27,146 bases of DNA, taken from the NCBI GenBank assembly GCA_007136145.1, contig SLHN01000290.1, positions 1 through 27,146 on the forward strand, read 5' to 3'. This document shows positions 1-7,944 of the stretch, in pieces. Each line of letters starts with the position of its first letter. The stretch's first letter is position 1. The notes beneath the pieces are model-generated. The model did not search any database, was not told the DNA's origin, and saw only the letters and a list, made by a program, of their open reading frames with translations. The position numbers were made by a program, and so were the translations under genes. The stretch comes from Thioalkalivibrio sp. (lineage in GTDB: Bacteria > Pseudomonadota > Gammaproteobacteria > Ectothiorhodospirales > Ectothiorhodospiraceae).

Positions 1-1068
1 AACCGACGCGGGGCTGACTCCGTCCCAGAGGTACCCGCTGGCGAGCGCTCCGATTGCACCGCCGACACCGAAACTCAAGGAGGAATACAGCGCCTGCCCA
101 CGCCCCTGCAGTCTGCCGGGAAAATAAAGGTGGATCAGCGAAATCGCGGCGGCGTGATACACGCCATAGCTCGCCGCATGCAGCAACTGGATGAAAACCA
201 ACGCGGTGAGGCTCTCCGGAATGGTCGCGAGCAACCACCAGCGCAATGTCGTAAGCAGCAGCGCCAGCGTTACCAGCGGCCAGGCCCCAAAACGAAGAAT
301 CAGGCGCGGCATCGCGAGAAACAGAACGACCTCCGCCGCAACGCCAAGAGCCCAGAGCTGTCCGGCAACCGCCCTGCTGAAACCCTGCGCCTCCACGTAC
401 ATGGTGAAGAACGCATAATACGGGCCATGACTGGCCTGCATGAAGAAGCAAGCCGCGAACAGAGCGATTACTTCGGGACGACGCAAGGCCGCAAGTAACG
501 ACGTGAGGCCGTCACCGTGCGGATGGCCATCCGGTGGCTCCCGAACCCGCAAGGTGATCAGATACAGCGCGGCAAGCAACCCGAGCACGATCCACGGCAG
601 CCAACCGAGGGCAATCACATCGAGCAACCAGCCCAGCCCTGCCACGGCGACGATGAACCCCACCGACCCCCAGAGCCGCACCAGTGCATACCGATGGCTG
701 TCCCGTCCCAACGCGCGCAGGGTGGTCGCCTCGAACTGCGGCAGGATCGCGTTCCAGAAGAAACTGAAGGTCGCCATCACCACGGCGAGCCACCAGTAGC
801 CGGAATACAACAGCACCCCGCCGAACGTCACCAGCGCGGCGAACGCTCCCCAGCGGATAATGGGCATCCGCACGCCGGTGCGGTCGGCCAGCCAGCCCCA
901 GACGTTCGGCGCAACGATCTTGGTGGCGAGGATAATGGCCATGAGCTCGCCGATCTGGGCCCCGCTGAAACCCAGTTCGGATAGATAAGGCCCCCAGTAC
1001 GGCATGAATGCACCGATACTGGCGAAGTAGAAGAAGTAAAAGCTCGACAGGCGGGCGTGCTGAGACAT
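1..1068 (-). CDS. MFS transporter, HcaT/nucleoside-symporter-like (C-terminus cut by window edge)
   Basis: Continuous minus-strand frame from an ATG at 1068 to base 1 (356 codons, no stop), so the C-terminal end lies outside the window. The protein is strongly hydrophobic, with repeated membrane segments. It begins MSQHARLSSFYFFYFASIGA and continues into a PYWGPYL segment, the pattern of the MFS_1-like family that includes E. coli HcaT (3-phenylpropionate permease). Later HcaT-like landmarks are VRLWGSVGF in the middle and QASHGPYYAFF at the start of the second half. It lies 47 bp downstream of aroC on the same strand, so co-transcription is likely. No Shine-Dalgarno precedes the ATG (the upstream bases are C-rich), so translation may be coupled or the start may differ. 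The substrate cannot be read from the sequence. Confidence 0.85.
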   Translation of the reverse strand, partial: MSQHARLSSFYFFYFASIGAFMPYWGPYLSELGFSGAQIGELMAIILATKIVAPNVWGWLADRTGVRMPIIRWGAFAALVTFGGVLLYSGYWWLAVVMATFSFFWNAILPQFEATTLRALGRDSHRYALVRLWGSVGFIVAVAGLGWLLDVIALGWLPWIVLGLLAALYLITLRVREPPDGHPHGDGLTSLLAALRRPEVIALFAACFFMQASHGPYYAFFTMYVEAQGFSRAVAGQLWALGVAAEVVLFLAMPRLILRFGAWPLVTLALLLTTLRWWLLATIPESLTALVFIQLLHAASYGVYHAAAISLIHLYFPGRLQGRGQALYSSLSFGVGGAIGALASGYLWDGVSPASV

Positions 1069-1115
1069 TCTGTGGGGGGCATCGCCGCCGCGATTGGCGG
1101 CAGATCGTGAACGGA

Positions 1116-2243
1116 TCAGGAACCGCTGGTGCTGCGGGAAGCGCAATCCGCCAGGTCGGTGAAATGGGTCAACCCGGTAGTCACATCAGCGTTTTGTGCC
1201 CGGTGGCGCAGCGCGTGATCCATCAACACCAGCGCGAGCATCGCCTCGGCGATCGGCGTGGCGCGGATTCCGACGCATGGGTCGTGCCGCCCCTTGGTCA
1301 CGACCTCCACGGGATCACCCGCCGTGTTCAGTGTACGCCCCGGCAGGCGGATGCTCGAAGTCGGCTTCAGTGCCATGCTGACCCGGATCGCCTGTCCCGA
1401 TGAAATGCCACCGAGCACGCCCCCGGAGTGGTTGCTCAGGAAGCCTCGGGGTGACATTTCGTCACGATGCTCGGTGCCACGCTGCTCGACCACTGCGAAG
1501 CCGTCGCCGACTTCCACACCCTTGACCGCGTTGATACTCATCATCGCGTGGGCGATATCCGCGTCGAGACGGTCGAAGATCGGCTCGCCCCAGCCCGGCG
1601 GCACCCCGTGCGCCTCGACCTCGATGCGCGCTCCGATCGAATCGCCGGACTTGCGCAAGTCGTCCATGAACGCCTCGAGTTCCGGGACCCGGTCGGGATC
1701 CGGCGCGAAGAAGGGATTTCGATTCACGGCGTCCCGATCCCGGTACTCCACGCGGATCGGCCCGAGTTGCGACAGCCAGCCATGGATTTCCACCCCGTAA
1801 CGGAGTTGCAGGTAGCGCTTCGCGATGCCGCCGGCCGCGACCCGCAGCGCGGTTTCGCGCGCCGAACTGCGCCCACCGCCGCGGTAGTCGCGCAGACCGT
1901 ATTTCTGATGGTAGGTGTAATCCGCGTGCCCGGGCCGGAATCGATCCTTGATATCGCCGTAATCCTTCGACCGCTGGTCCGCGTTCTCGATCAGCAGACC
2001 AATCGGGGCGCCGGTGGTCAGACCCTCGAACACTCCGGACAGAATGCGCACCTGGTCCGGTTCGCGACGCTGGGTGGTATGGCGCGACTGTCCCGGCCGG
2101 CGCCGGTCCAGATCCCCCTGCAGATCGGCTTCGCACAGCGGCAAGCCAGGCGGACAGCCGTCAACGATGGCGCCCAACGCCGGGCCATGGCTCTCGCCAA
2201 AGCTGGTTACGACGAAAGATTTTCCGAAACTGTTTCCAGACAT
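1116..2243 (-). CDS. aroC: Chorismate synthase
   Basis: Product of 375 aa, close to the usual 350-370 aa. Chorismate synthase converts 5-enolpyruvylshikimate-3-phosphate to chorismate using reduced FMN, the last common step of aromatic amino acid synthesis; it is cytosolic. Family hallmarks are visible: N-terminal SFGESHGPALGAIVDG, the FRPGHADYTY and KYGLRDYRGGGRSSARET blocks, MSINAVKGVEVGDGF, GGISSGQ, and the near C-terminal RHDPCVGIRATPIAEAM. The ATG at 2243 gives the expected MSGNSFGKSF start. No Shine-Dalgarno is visible, and a TAGACT -10-like hexamer ends 6 nt before the ATG, so the message might have almost no leader. An MFS gene follows 47 bp downstream. Confidence 0.98.
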   Translation of the reverse strand: MSGNSFGKSFVVTSFGESHGPALGAIVDGCPPGLPLCEADLQGDLDRRRPGQSRHTTQRREPDQVRILSGVFEGLTTGAPIGLLIENADQRSKDYGDIKDRFRPGHADYTYHQKYGLRDYRGGGRSSARETALRVAAGGIAKRYLQLRYGVEIHGWLSQLGPIRVEYRDRDAVNRNPFFAPDPDRVPELEAFMDDLRKSGDSIGARIEVEAHGVPPGWGEPIFDRLDADIAHAMMSINAVKGVEVGDGFAVVEQRGTEHRDEMSPRGFLSNHSGGVLGGISSGQAIRVSMALKPTSSIRLPGRTLNTAGDPVEVVTKGRHDPCVGIRATPIAEAMLALVLMDHALRHRAQNADVTTGLTHFTDLADCASRSTSGS

Positions 2244-2249
2244 TTGCGT

Positions 2250-2255
2250 AGTCTA
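2250..2255 (-). promoter_or_regulatory. aroC: Candidate -10 of aroC
   Basis: TAGACT read on the minus strand, separated from the aroC ATG by 6 nt. No convincing -35 lies 16-18 nt upstream (the best match at 17 nt is GTGATG). If used, transcription would begin at or next to the start codon. The case rests on position and the missing Shine-Dalgarno only. Confidence 0.3.
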
Positions 2256-2294
2256 ACGTGAAAATCGCGGCCCATCACGTGTCCCCGGCGACCC

Positions 2295-2324
2295 GTAGGG
2301 CGGAAAACCACTGCGTCATCCGCC
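2295..2324 (+). repeat. Short GTAGGGCGG...CCGCC element
   Basis: A 30-bp unit beginning GTAGGGCGGAAAA and ending CATCCGCC. GGCGG pairs with CCGCC to make a small stem-loop. It resembles the small GTAGGGCGGAT-type intergenic repeats scattered in many proteobacterial genomes and shares the GTAGGG start with the longer family in this window. Confidence 0.5.
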
Positions 2325-2460
2325 TGATGCCGTGTGTGGCGCCCGGCGCCAGAAGCCATCCCCGCGCCGGCCGACGGATAAAGGCCTTCGACCTCTTCCG
2401 CCCTCTTGCATCACTGGGGGTGGCCGCACGTGCCATGTCCAGTCAGCGTGAAAGTCTACT

Positions 2461-2558
2461 GTAGGGTGCCGTGAGGCGCAGCCGAACCGCACCGATACCA
2501 TGCCGACCGGCCCCCGGACCTCGAGCGGTGCAATTCGCTCCGCTCATTGACACCCTAC
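2461..2558 (-). repeat. GTAGGGTG-family intergenic repeat, copy A
   Basis: A 98-bp element bounded by the perfect 8-bp inverted ends GTAGGGTG and CACCCTAC. Orientation is minus: it starts with the GTGAGGCGCAGCCGAACCGC half and ends with the CAATTCGCTCCGCTCATTG half. The centre (about 2497-2525) differs from the other copies. It lies between divergent aroC and the rhodanese gene. Confidence 0.9.
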
Positions 2559-2646
2559 GCCTGCAACATGTGTGTTCAGGGCCGCCGCGTGGCCGGAAGT
2601 GATTCATCCTGGCGCGCAGCGATGCCAAACGCGCGCATTCAAGGCG

Positions 2647-2683
2647 TATCATCGGCGTTGCCGCGGCCATATGATGCCGCGGC
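2647..2683 (+). promoter_or_regulatory. Candidate promoter and palindrome upstream of the rhodanese gene
   Basis: TATCAT at 2647-2652 is a reasonable -10, but no good -35 accompanies it. Beginning 7 nt downstream, GCCGCGGC occurs at 2660-2667 and again at 2676-2683. The octamer is self-complementary, so the pair can form an 8-bp hairpin with an 8-nt loop at the start of the transcript, or act as a protein-binding site. Confidence 0.3.
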
Positions 2684-2730
2684 GAGCAGCCATGATGGAC
2701 TGCATTTCCGACCAAACCCAGGAGGTAACC

Positions 2731-3156
2731 TTGACCACCGCAATGCCCAAGCGCGTCTCGCCGCAAGAGGCCTTCGAGAGCCTGCAGCAACGCCCCCGCG
2801 ACCTGCTGGTCGACATCCGGTCGACGATGGAGTACCTGTTCGTAGGCCACCCCGTGGGCGCCGTACACCTGCCTTGGATCGACGAGCCCGACTGGGTGGA
2901 GAATCCTCATTTCGTGTCCCAGGTCCGCAAGCTTCTCCTCGGCGGTATTGGCGACGAAGGTGAGGATGCGCCCGCCGTCTTTCTGATCTGCCGCAGCGGC
3001 AAGCGGTCTCTGGTCGCCGGACAGGCACTGATTGCGGCGGGAATCGAGAACGTTTATTCGGTCGACGAGGGCTTCGAGGGTCCGCTGGACAAGGAGCATC
3101 ATCGTTCCACCACATCGGGCTGGCGGTTTCGTGGCCTACCCTGGGAGCAGTGCTGA
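2731..3156 (+). CDS. Single-domain rhodanese-like sulfurtransferase
   Basis: Product of 141 aa when started at TTG 2731. That start is chosen because AGGAGGT lies at 2720-2726, ideal spacing for the TTG; the next in-frame ATG (2743) is 17 nt from this site, and longer upstream starts encode no conserved sequence. The rhodanese fold is indicated by LLVDIRSTMEYLFVGHPVGA near residues 25-44 and by the active-site loop CRSGKRS with catalytic Cys87, followed by a VYSVDEGFEGP segment. Rhodanese domains carry persulfide sulfur on this cysteine; donor and acceptor are unknown here. No signal peptide is visible, so it is probably cytosolic. It is transcribed alone, divergent from aroC and convergent with prmB. 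Confidence 0.9.
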   Translation: MTTAMPKRVSPQEAFESLQQRPRDLLVDIRSTMEYLFVGHPVGAVHLPWIDEPDWVENPHFVSQVRKLLLGGIGDEGEDAPAVFLICRSGKRSLVAGQALIAAGIENVYSVDEGFEGPLDKEHHRSTTSGWRFRGLPWEQC

Positions 3157-3202
3157 CCTGCGATTCGGCCAACGAGCCCCCGGCCGGGGCACCAGGGCGA
3201 AC

Positions 3203-3234
3203 GGCGCAATTCGCTGCGCTCATTGGCACCCTAC
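3203..3234 (-). repeat. GTAGGGTG-family repeat, solo half copy B
   Basis: Only the AATGAGCGCAGCGAATTGCG half is present, in minus orientation and ending CACCCTAC at 3227-3234. The other half is not recognisable in the preceding 75 bp. It lies between the convergent rhodanese and prmB genes. Confidence 0.8.
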
Positions 3235-3255
3235 GCTTCGCAGGCCGACAGGCTC

Positions 3256-4143
3256 CTAGGGCACATCGTCTCGGTTCAGCATGAAAACACCCTGGCCACC
3301 GTTTTCGAACTCGATCCAGGTGAAGGGGATCTCTGGGAATGCCGCTTCAAGAGCGGGCTGACTGTTCCCGACCTCGACAATCAGCACGCCGCCCTCGGTC
3401 AGGCGGGATCTGGCGCCCGCGAGGATCCGGCGCACGATATCCAGCCCATCCCGCCCAGCCGCGAGGCCCAGCCTCGGCTCGTGCCGAAACTCGGGCGCGA
3501 GGTCGGCCATGTCGTCGGCGTCGACATAAGGAGGATTGGAAACGATCAGATCGAACTCCGGCACGTCGACCAATCCATCGAAGACATCGCTGGTCACCAG
3601 TTGCACCCGATCCTCCATCGCATGTTCCCGGACATTCCGGCGCGCCACCGCGAGCGCACCCGGCGACAGGTCCGACAGCCAGATCTCCGCCTCCGGAAAA
3701 ACGTTGCCGATCGCCAGTCCGATACAGCCACTGCCCGTACAGAGATCCAGCACCCGGCGCACGTTGTCGGGATCGACCCACGGGCTGAAGCGCGCTTCTA
3801 TCAACTCGGCGATCGGGGAACGCGGAACCAGAACCCGCTCGTCCACGTAAAACGGAAGGCCCATGAACCACGCCTGCCGGGTCAGGTAAGCCGCAGGTTT
3901 ACGCGTTCCGATGCGCTCACGCAGTGCGGCCTCGACGCGGAGCTTCTCCGCGGGCACCAGGCAGCTGTCCCACCAGCCATCGGGAAGATCCGGAGGCATG
4001 GATAACGCATGCAACACCAGCCATGCGGCCTCGTCGAACGCGTTGTCGGTACCATGCCCGAAGGTCAAACCGGCGCGCCGGAACTGACTGGCACCGAAAC
4101 GCACAAAATCGCGAATCGTATTCAAACCGGTGACTGGATCCAT
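3256..4143 (-). CDS. prmB: Ribosomal protein uL3 glutamine N5-methyltransferase
   Basis: Product of 295 aa from ATG 4143 (E. coli PrmB is 310 aa). It methylates a glutamine of ribosomal protein L3 using S-adenosylmethionine. Visible: an N-terminal helical substrate domain (TIRDFVRFGASQFRRAGLTF), the SAM-binding DLCTGSGCIGLAIG, and the catalytic NPPY in IVSNPPYVDADDMADL. The DADDM and FRHEPRLGL wording fits PrmB better than the release-factor enzyme PrmC. The start is set by AAGGAGA 7 nt upstream. The frame runs open further upstream to 4341, but that part is encoded by an intergenic repeat and is not conserved. prmB and aroC are neighbours in several gammaproteobacteria; here the rhodanese gene lies between them. 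Confidence 0.95.
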   Translation of the reverse strand: MDPVTGLNTIRDFVRFGASQFRRAGLTFGHGTDNAFDEAAWLVLHALSMPPDLPDGWWDSCLVPAEKLRVEAALRERIGTRKPAAYLTRQAWFMGLPFYVDERVLVPRSPIAELIEARFSPWVDPDNVRRVLDLCTGSGCIGLAIGNVFPEAEIWLSDLSPGALAVARRNVREHAMEDRVQLVTSDVFDGLVDVPEFDLIVSNPPYVDADDMADLAPEFRHEPRLGLAAGRDGLDIVRRILAGARSRLTEGGVLIVEVGNSQPALEAAFPEIPFTWIEFENGGQGVFMLNRDDVP

Positions 4144-4255
4144 GAAAGGTTCTCCTTGGTGATGCTGCCGGAACGCATGCGGACAGAACCTGGTCCAGCG
4201 ACCAGAATCATCCCATGGCCACGTCGGGCGCGCGGCACCCTTGATGACGCAACAC

Positions 4256-4353
4256 GTAGGGTGCCAATGAGCGCAGCGAATTGCGCCGTTCGCGGCCTCG
4301 AGGACCGAAACCAGCCCGATTCCGGCCCGGCTCGGCTTCACCCCGCAGCACCC
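4256..4353 (+). repeat. GTAGGGTG-family repeat, copy C (right half decayed)
   Basis: The left half (GTAGGGTGCCAATGAGCGCA and the following GCGAATTGCGCC) is intact. The right half is degenerate: GGCTCGGCTTCACCCCGCAG replaces the usual sequence and the final CACCCTAC is reduced to CACCC. This may be an older copy. Confidence 0.8.
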
Positions 4354-4445
4354 AACCGAGTTGGCGCGCGACCTTGATGCAACGCACGGTCGTTTCGTGC
4401 ACTCTACAATAATACCCAGCCGGAATGCGTTGATCCGGTAGGGTG

Positions 4446-4470
4446 GATTATTACGTATAATCGCGCGATT
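4446..4470 (+). promoter_or_regulatory. Candidate promoter/operator of the fimX-like gene
   Basis: A perfect TATAAT lies at 4456-4461 with no good -35 at normal spacing (TTGATC at 4430 is 20 nt away). It overlaps the palindrome GATTAT-TACGT-ATAATC (4446-4462) and a second palindrome, AATCGCGCGATT (4459-4470), followed by a T-run. The arrangement suits a promoter needing an activator or blocked by a repressor. It begins inside a GTAGGGTGGATTA repeat-like start. Confidence 0.45.
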
Positions 4471-4532
4471 TTTTCGAACCGATTTGGCAGGCAGGCCATG
4501 CGTCCCGAACGGACTACCGCGAAAGAGCCTTC

Positions 4533-6776
4533 ATGATCAACTCGATCAGCGTCCTGTTCGTTACCCTCGATGCTGGCGTCGCTGGTGAAGTCGTCGACCG
4601 GATCCGGTACCGAGGCCAGGCGGTGCGCTACAAACAGGCAGGGAACGCGAGGGATCTGGAGCGTTTGCTGCAAAGCCATCGGTTCGATGCGATTCTGCTG
4701 ATCGATGCCGAGAACACACTGCACCTGGAACAGCTGCACGAAGTCCTGGAACAAAACGGATTTCGAATCCCGGTCGTGCTGATCACGGACCAGAACACGG
4801 AAAAGCAACTATCCGCGATCGATGCCGGCGCCTTCGCCGTGGCCGATGCCCGGAATCACGATCTGGCCGCCGCCATGGTGATCAGGGCCGCGGAACAGAT
4901 CAAGAAGGACCGCGAGCTCGCGCACCTGCAGACACTCCTGCGGGAAGCGGACCGCCGTTACCTGCTGATGCTGGACAGCCTGCGCCATCCCGTGGCCTGT
5001 TTTCACGAAGGGGATGCGATCTACGCCAATGAAGCATGGCGCGAATGTTTCGAGATCGATCTCAGCGAGAGCCTCGACCGCATCAACCTGAAGGAGATCG
5101 TGGCTCCGGAGCAGACCAATGATCTTGGCCAGATCCTGAGCCAATGGCAGAGCCAGCCGGAAAGCTCCGAAACCTGCGAGCGGCTTACTTTCCGTACCCG
5201 GCAGGGCCGCACTTTCGACGCCGATCTCATCCTTACCAGGGCTATTCTCTCCGGCGACCCTTGCACGGTCGTGCATCTCTCTCAGCCGGATCGTGAATCC
5301 GCTCGACTATGGGCGGACAGGCGCCTGCTCTCGCACATGGATGACGAGGGACAGCCGGAACCCGTGGCCAGTAACGACGTGATTACCGCTGAACCAGAGG
5401 AATCTGACCCGGTCTTCGAATACACCCCCCGGCGCAGCGTGGCAACGGGGACGAGCACGGGGACGCAGGCGACCCGACCCACCCCGGTGCCGGAACCGCC
5501 GGCCCGTTCCGACGACGACCACCGGAGCGCCTTTCTCCAGGCGGTCGCCGACATGCTCGCCAGGACGGCTGGAGCACGACGATCACTTGGGCTGGCAACC
5601 TTTGCACTGGATGCCTATGCACAGAGCCCCGAACAGATTCCCGATGTACTCGAGCGGGCGGCGCTCGCTCTTCTGAGGAAGCATTTTCCTCCGCCCTCGG
5701 TGCTCGCGCGTATCGGCGACGGCAACTATGCGGTTCTGCTACCCAGCCTGACGGACTCGGAAATCAAGACCCAACTGGACGCTCTGCTCCGTGCGGCGAG
5801 CTGGCAGAATGTCGTGCTCCCGGACGGATCCGGCACCAGCAGCGCCCTGTCCTGCGGTGTCGCCCTGGTGACCGACGACTCCCGACCACCGGCCGAGGAG
5901 TTCCTGCAGCGAAGCCTGCGGGCGCTGGCGGTCGCCCAGCAGCGCGGGGGCAACGGCTACCACTTCGACGGATCGACCGAGGAACACGGGACTGCATCCC
6001 CGGCTGACAGCCCGGCCGATCTCGCCTGGAAGGCACGAATCGAGGAGGCACTTCAGCACGACCGGCTGCGTCTGCAATACCAGCCGATCATCAGTCTGCG
6101 GGGCGAGGATATCCCCCGTTACAGCGTGTTCGTCAGGCTCATGGACGCCGACGGGGAAGTCCATGAACCAAGAGATTTCATGCCCGCCGCCGAACGCAGC
6201 CGGATGATGGCGCCGCTGGACCGATGGATCATACAGCAGGCCATCGGGACACTGTCCAGGGAGCTCGAACGGCGCCCCGACACCATGTTCTTCATGAAGC
6301 TGAGTTCGGATTCGCTGGACGCGGAACCGGTGGTGACCTGGCTCGCCCGCTTTCTGCAGCGTTACCAGGTGGCTCCGGAGAACATCGTCGTCGAGTTGAG
6401 GGAAATGACGATCCTGACCAAACTCAAGCACGCCGTCCTCACTGCCAAGGGCCTGAGGAACATCGGGGTCGGGCTGTGTATTGCCGGATTCGGTAACGGC
6501 CGAGAGCCGTTCCGCCTCCTTCAGCATGTCGACGCCAACTACATCCGCCTGGACAGTGCATTCATCAAGAACCTCACCAAGGACGAAAAGACACATGCTC
6601 CGATTCGCGAGATCACCACAGCGGCCCGGGAGAGCGGCCGCAAGATCATTATTCCGAGAGTCGAAAGCGCGGAAACACTGGCGACACTTTTCAGCATGGA
6701 CGTCGATCTGATCCAGGGCGACTTCGTGCAACCGCCCAGTGAGCAGCTCGATTTCGATTTTTCGGGAGGGCTCTGA
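4533..6776 (+). CDS. FimX-like protein: REC-like, PAS-like, degenerate GGDEF and EAL domains
   Basis: Product of 747 aa. Residues 1-125 look like a response-regulator receiver (Asp58 in AILLIDAEN), but the usual N-terminal acidic pair is incomplete. Residues about 145-250 resemble a PAS domain, followed by a Pro/Ser/Thr-rich linker (about 280-325). About 330-485 is a GGDEF-type fold in which the signature is replaced by GDGNY (395-399). About 500-745 is EAL-like: LQYQPIISLRGE is kept, but the EAL motif becomes SVF (531-533), DDFGTG becomes AGFGNG (651-656), and RLDSAF (672-677) replaces the usual KIDGSF. Catalysis by either domain is therefore unlikely. The order matches FimX, a c-di-GMP-binding regulator of type IV pili in Pseudomonas and Xanthomonas. 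No pilus gene is nearby. Weak Shine-Dalgarno AAAGAG. psd follows 62 bp downstream. Confidence 0.85.
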   Translation: MINSISVLFVTLDAGVAGEVVDRIRYRGQAVRYKQAGNARDLERLLQSHRFDAILLIDAENTLHLEQLHEVLEQNGFRIPVVLITDQNTEKQLSAIDAGAFAVADARNHDLAAAMVIRAAEQIKKDRELAHLQTLLREADRRYLLMLDSLRHPVACFHEGDAIYANEAWRECFEIDLSESLDRINLKEIVAPEQTNDLGQILSQWQSQPESSETCERLTFRTRQGRTFDADLILTRAILSGDPCTVVHLSQPDRESARLWADRRLLSHMDDEGQPEPVASNDVITAEPEESDPVFEYTPRRSVATGTSTGTQATRPTPVPEPPARSDDDHRSAFLQAVADMLARTAGARRSLGLATFALDAYAQSPEQIPDVLERAALALLRKHFPPPSVLARIGDGNYAVLLPSLTDSEIKTQLDALLRAASWQNVVLPDGSGTSSALSCGVALVTDDSRPPAEEFLQRSLRALAVAQQRGGNGYHFDGSTEEHGTASPADSPADLAWKARIEEALQHDRLRLQYQPIISLRGEDIPRYSVFVRLMDADGEVHEPRDFMPAAERSRMMAPLDRWIIQQAIGTLSRELERRPDTMFFMKLSSDSLDAEPVVTWLARFLQRYQVAPENIVVELREMTILTKLKHAVLTAKGLRNIGVGLCIAGFGNGREPFRLLQHVDANYIRLDSAFIKNLTKDEKTHAPIREITTAARESGRKIIIPRVESAETLATLFSMDVDLIQGDFVQPPSEQLDFDFSGGL

Positions 6777-6838
6777 TGGACTACCCGGTTGCCTGGCTGC
6801 CTCCGAACCCTGCATGAACGCGCACTGGAAAACACGAG

Positions 6839-7699
6839 ATGCCCATCCTTGATCCCATCCTTGCCCAGCTTCTCAGAGTGGTTCCCCATCACGCGGTCTC
6901 CCGACTGACCCACCGCGTCGCACGCTGGGAATCACCACGCATGCAGCCGCTGCTGCGCTGGTTCATCCGCCATTACCGGCTCGACATGAGCGAGGCGGCG
7001 GAATCCGAGCCCGTGGCCTATCCCAGCTTCAACAAGCTGTTCACGCGGGCGCTGCGCGCGGACGCCCGGCCGCTGCAAGGCGACGAGTTCAGCATCGTCA
7101 GCCCCGCCGATTCCCGCATCAGCGCGCTGGGGACCATCGAGACGGGCCAGATTTTCCAGGCCAAGGGTCACACATACACCGTGACCGAGCTGCTTGGCGG
7201 GTTCGCCGACCTTGCCCGCCCCTTTGCCCGGGGATCGTTTCTGACCGTCTACCTGTCGCCGCGAGATTACCATCGCCTGCATATGCCGATAGCGGGGCGA
7301 CTGACCACGATGGTGCATGTTCCTGGCCGGCTGTTTTCGGTGGCTCCGCGCATCGTCGCCCATACGCCGCGCCTGTACGCCCGCAACGAGCGCGTGATCG
7401 CGTTCTTCGAGACCGCAATCGGGCCGGTCGCAATGGCTCTGATCGGTGCCATCAACGTCGGGTCGATCGAAACGGTCTGGGCAGGCGAGATCACACCGCC
7501 ATCGCGCCGGCATATCCGCCGCATCGATTACGGGAATCAGGAGATCCGGCTCGATCGCGGGGCGGAAATGGGGCGGTTCAACCTGGGGTCGTCGGTGGTG
7601 CTGCTGCTACCGGAACACCCGCTGCACTTCGACCCGGCACTCGCGCCCGAAAAGTTCATCCGGTTCCGTCAGGAGGTCGCGCGGATCGCCCGTGTATGA
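6839..7699 (+). CDS. psd: Phosphatidylserine decarboxylase proenzyme
   Basis: Product of 286 aa. It makes phosphatidylethanolamine from phosphatidylserine at the inner membrane and uses a self-generated pyruvoyl group. The self-cleavage motif is LGSS (249-252), expected to cut Gly250-Ser251 into beta and alpha chains; E. coli has LGST. The autocatalytic triad is visible as Asp91 (SPADS), His148 (YHRLHMP) and Ser251. Further family segments are FNKLFTRALR, SPRDYHRLHMP and GAINVGSIETVWAGEI. Length matches the short bacterial type (E. coli 322 aa). The ribosome site is weak. It lies 62 bp after the FimX-like gene and may share its transcript. Confidence 0.97.
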   Translation: MPILDPILAQLLRVVPHHAVSRLTHRVARWESPRMQPLLRWFIRHYRLDMSEAAESEPVAYPSFNKLFTRALRADARPLQGDEFSIVSPADSRISALGTIETGQIFQAKGHTYTVTELLGGFADLARPFARGSFLTVYLSPRDYHRLHMPIAGRLTTMVHVPGRLFSVAPRIVAHTPRLYARNERVIAFFETAIGPVAMALIGAINVGSIETVWAGEITPPSRRHIRRIDYGNQEIRLDRGAEMGRFNLGSSVVLLLPEHPLHFDPALAPEKFIRFRQEVARIARV

Positions 7700-7752
7700 A
7701 TCGCGCTGACAAGTCACGCCGAACGTTGCGATTCGTCAACGCAATCAGAGGC

Positions 7753-7860
7753 GTAGGGTGCCAATGAGCGCAGCGAATTGCGCCGATCGAGGACCGGAAG
7801 TCTGGGCATCCGAGCCCGTGTGGTATCGGTGCGGTTCGGCTTCGCCTCACGGCACCCTAC
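7753..7860 (+). repeat. GTAGGGTG-family intergenic repeat, copy D
   Basis: A 108-bp full copy with perfect GTAGGGTG and CACCCTAC ends. Both halves are intact: AATGAGCGCAGCGAATTGCG on the left and GGTTCGGCTTCGCCTCACGG on the right. It lies between the convergent psd and epmA genes. Confidence 0.93.
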
Positions 7861-7894
7861 GGGGCACGATGGGCAGCGCGCGACCGATACGCCA

Positions 7895-7933
7895 TGTGGA
7901 CTGCCGCGTCGCCCGCGGCTCCTCGCGGTGACG
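7895..7933 (+). repeat. Degenerate half of the CGCAATGAC-type repeat
   Basis: TGTGGACTGCCGCGTCGC followed by GGCTCCTCGCGGTGACG. It matches, with several changes, the right arm of the repeat at 14123-14213 (TGGGCTGCCGTGCCGC then GCTCGCAATGACC). It lies 35 bp after GTAGGGTG copy D in the same convergent gap. Confidence 0.5.
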
Positions 7934-7944
7934 GGGCACTCTGT

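Larger units (their letters stand above)
2244..2730. other. Divergent intergenic region aroC / rhodanese
   Basis: A 487-bp gap between divergent genes. It holds a short GTAGGGCGG element (2295-2324), a full GTAGGGTG-family repeat (2461-2558), and a palindromic segment just upstream of the rhodanese gene (2660-2683). Short open frames here overlap the repeats and show no recognisable protein features, so I call no gene. Confidence 0.6.
4144..4532. other. Divergent intergenic region prmB / fimX-like gene
   Basis: A 389-bp gap. It holds GTAGGGTG-family copy C (4256-4353), then a second GTAGGGTGGATTA start at 4439 that runs into a perfect TATAAT and two overlapping palindromes (4446-4470). No protein-coding frame is convincing. 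Confidence 0.6.

Noticed and set aside
512..1082. Short minus-strand frames at 512-793 and 828-1082
   Set aside because: They are out of frame with the continuous MFS transporter frame that covers 1-1068.
4144..4341. N-terminal extension of prmB and other frames sharing a GAIRCAHWHPT peptide
   Set aside because: The shared peptide is the translation of the intergenic GTAGGGTG repeat in one frame; it recurs because the DNA repeat recurs, not as a protein motif.
7698..7734. GAATCGC/GCGATTC inverted repeat after psd as a terminator
   Set aside because: Only 7 bp of stem around a 23-nt loop and no T-run; too weak to call.
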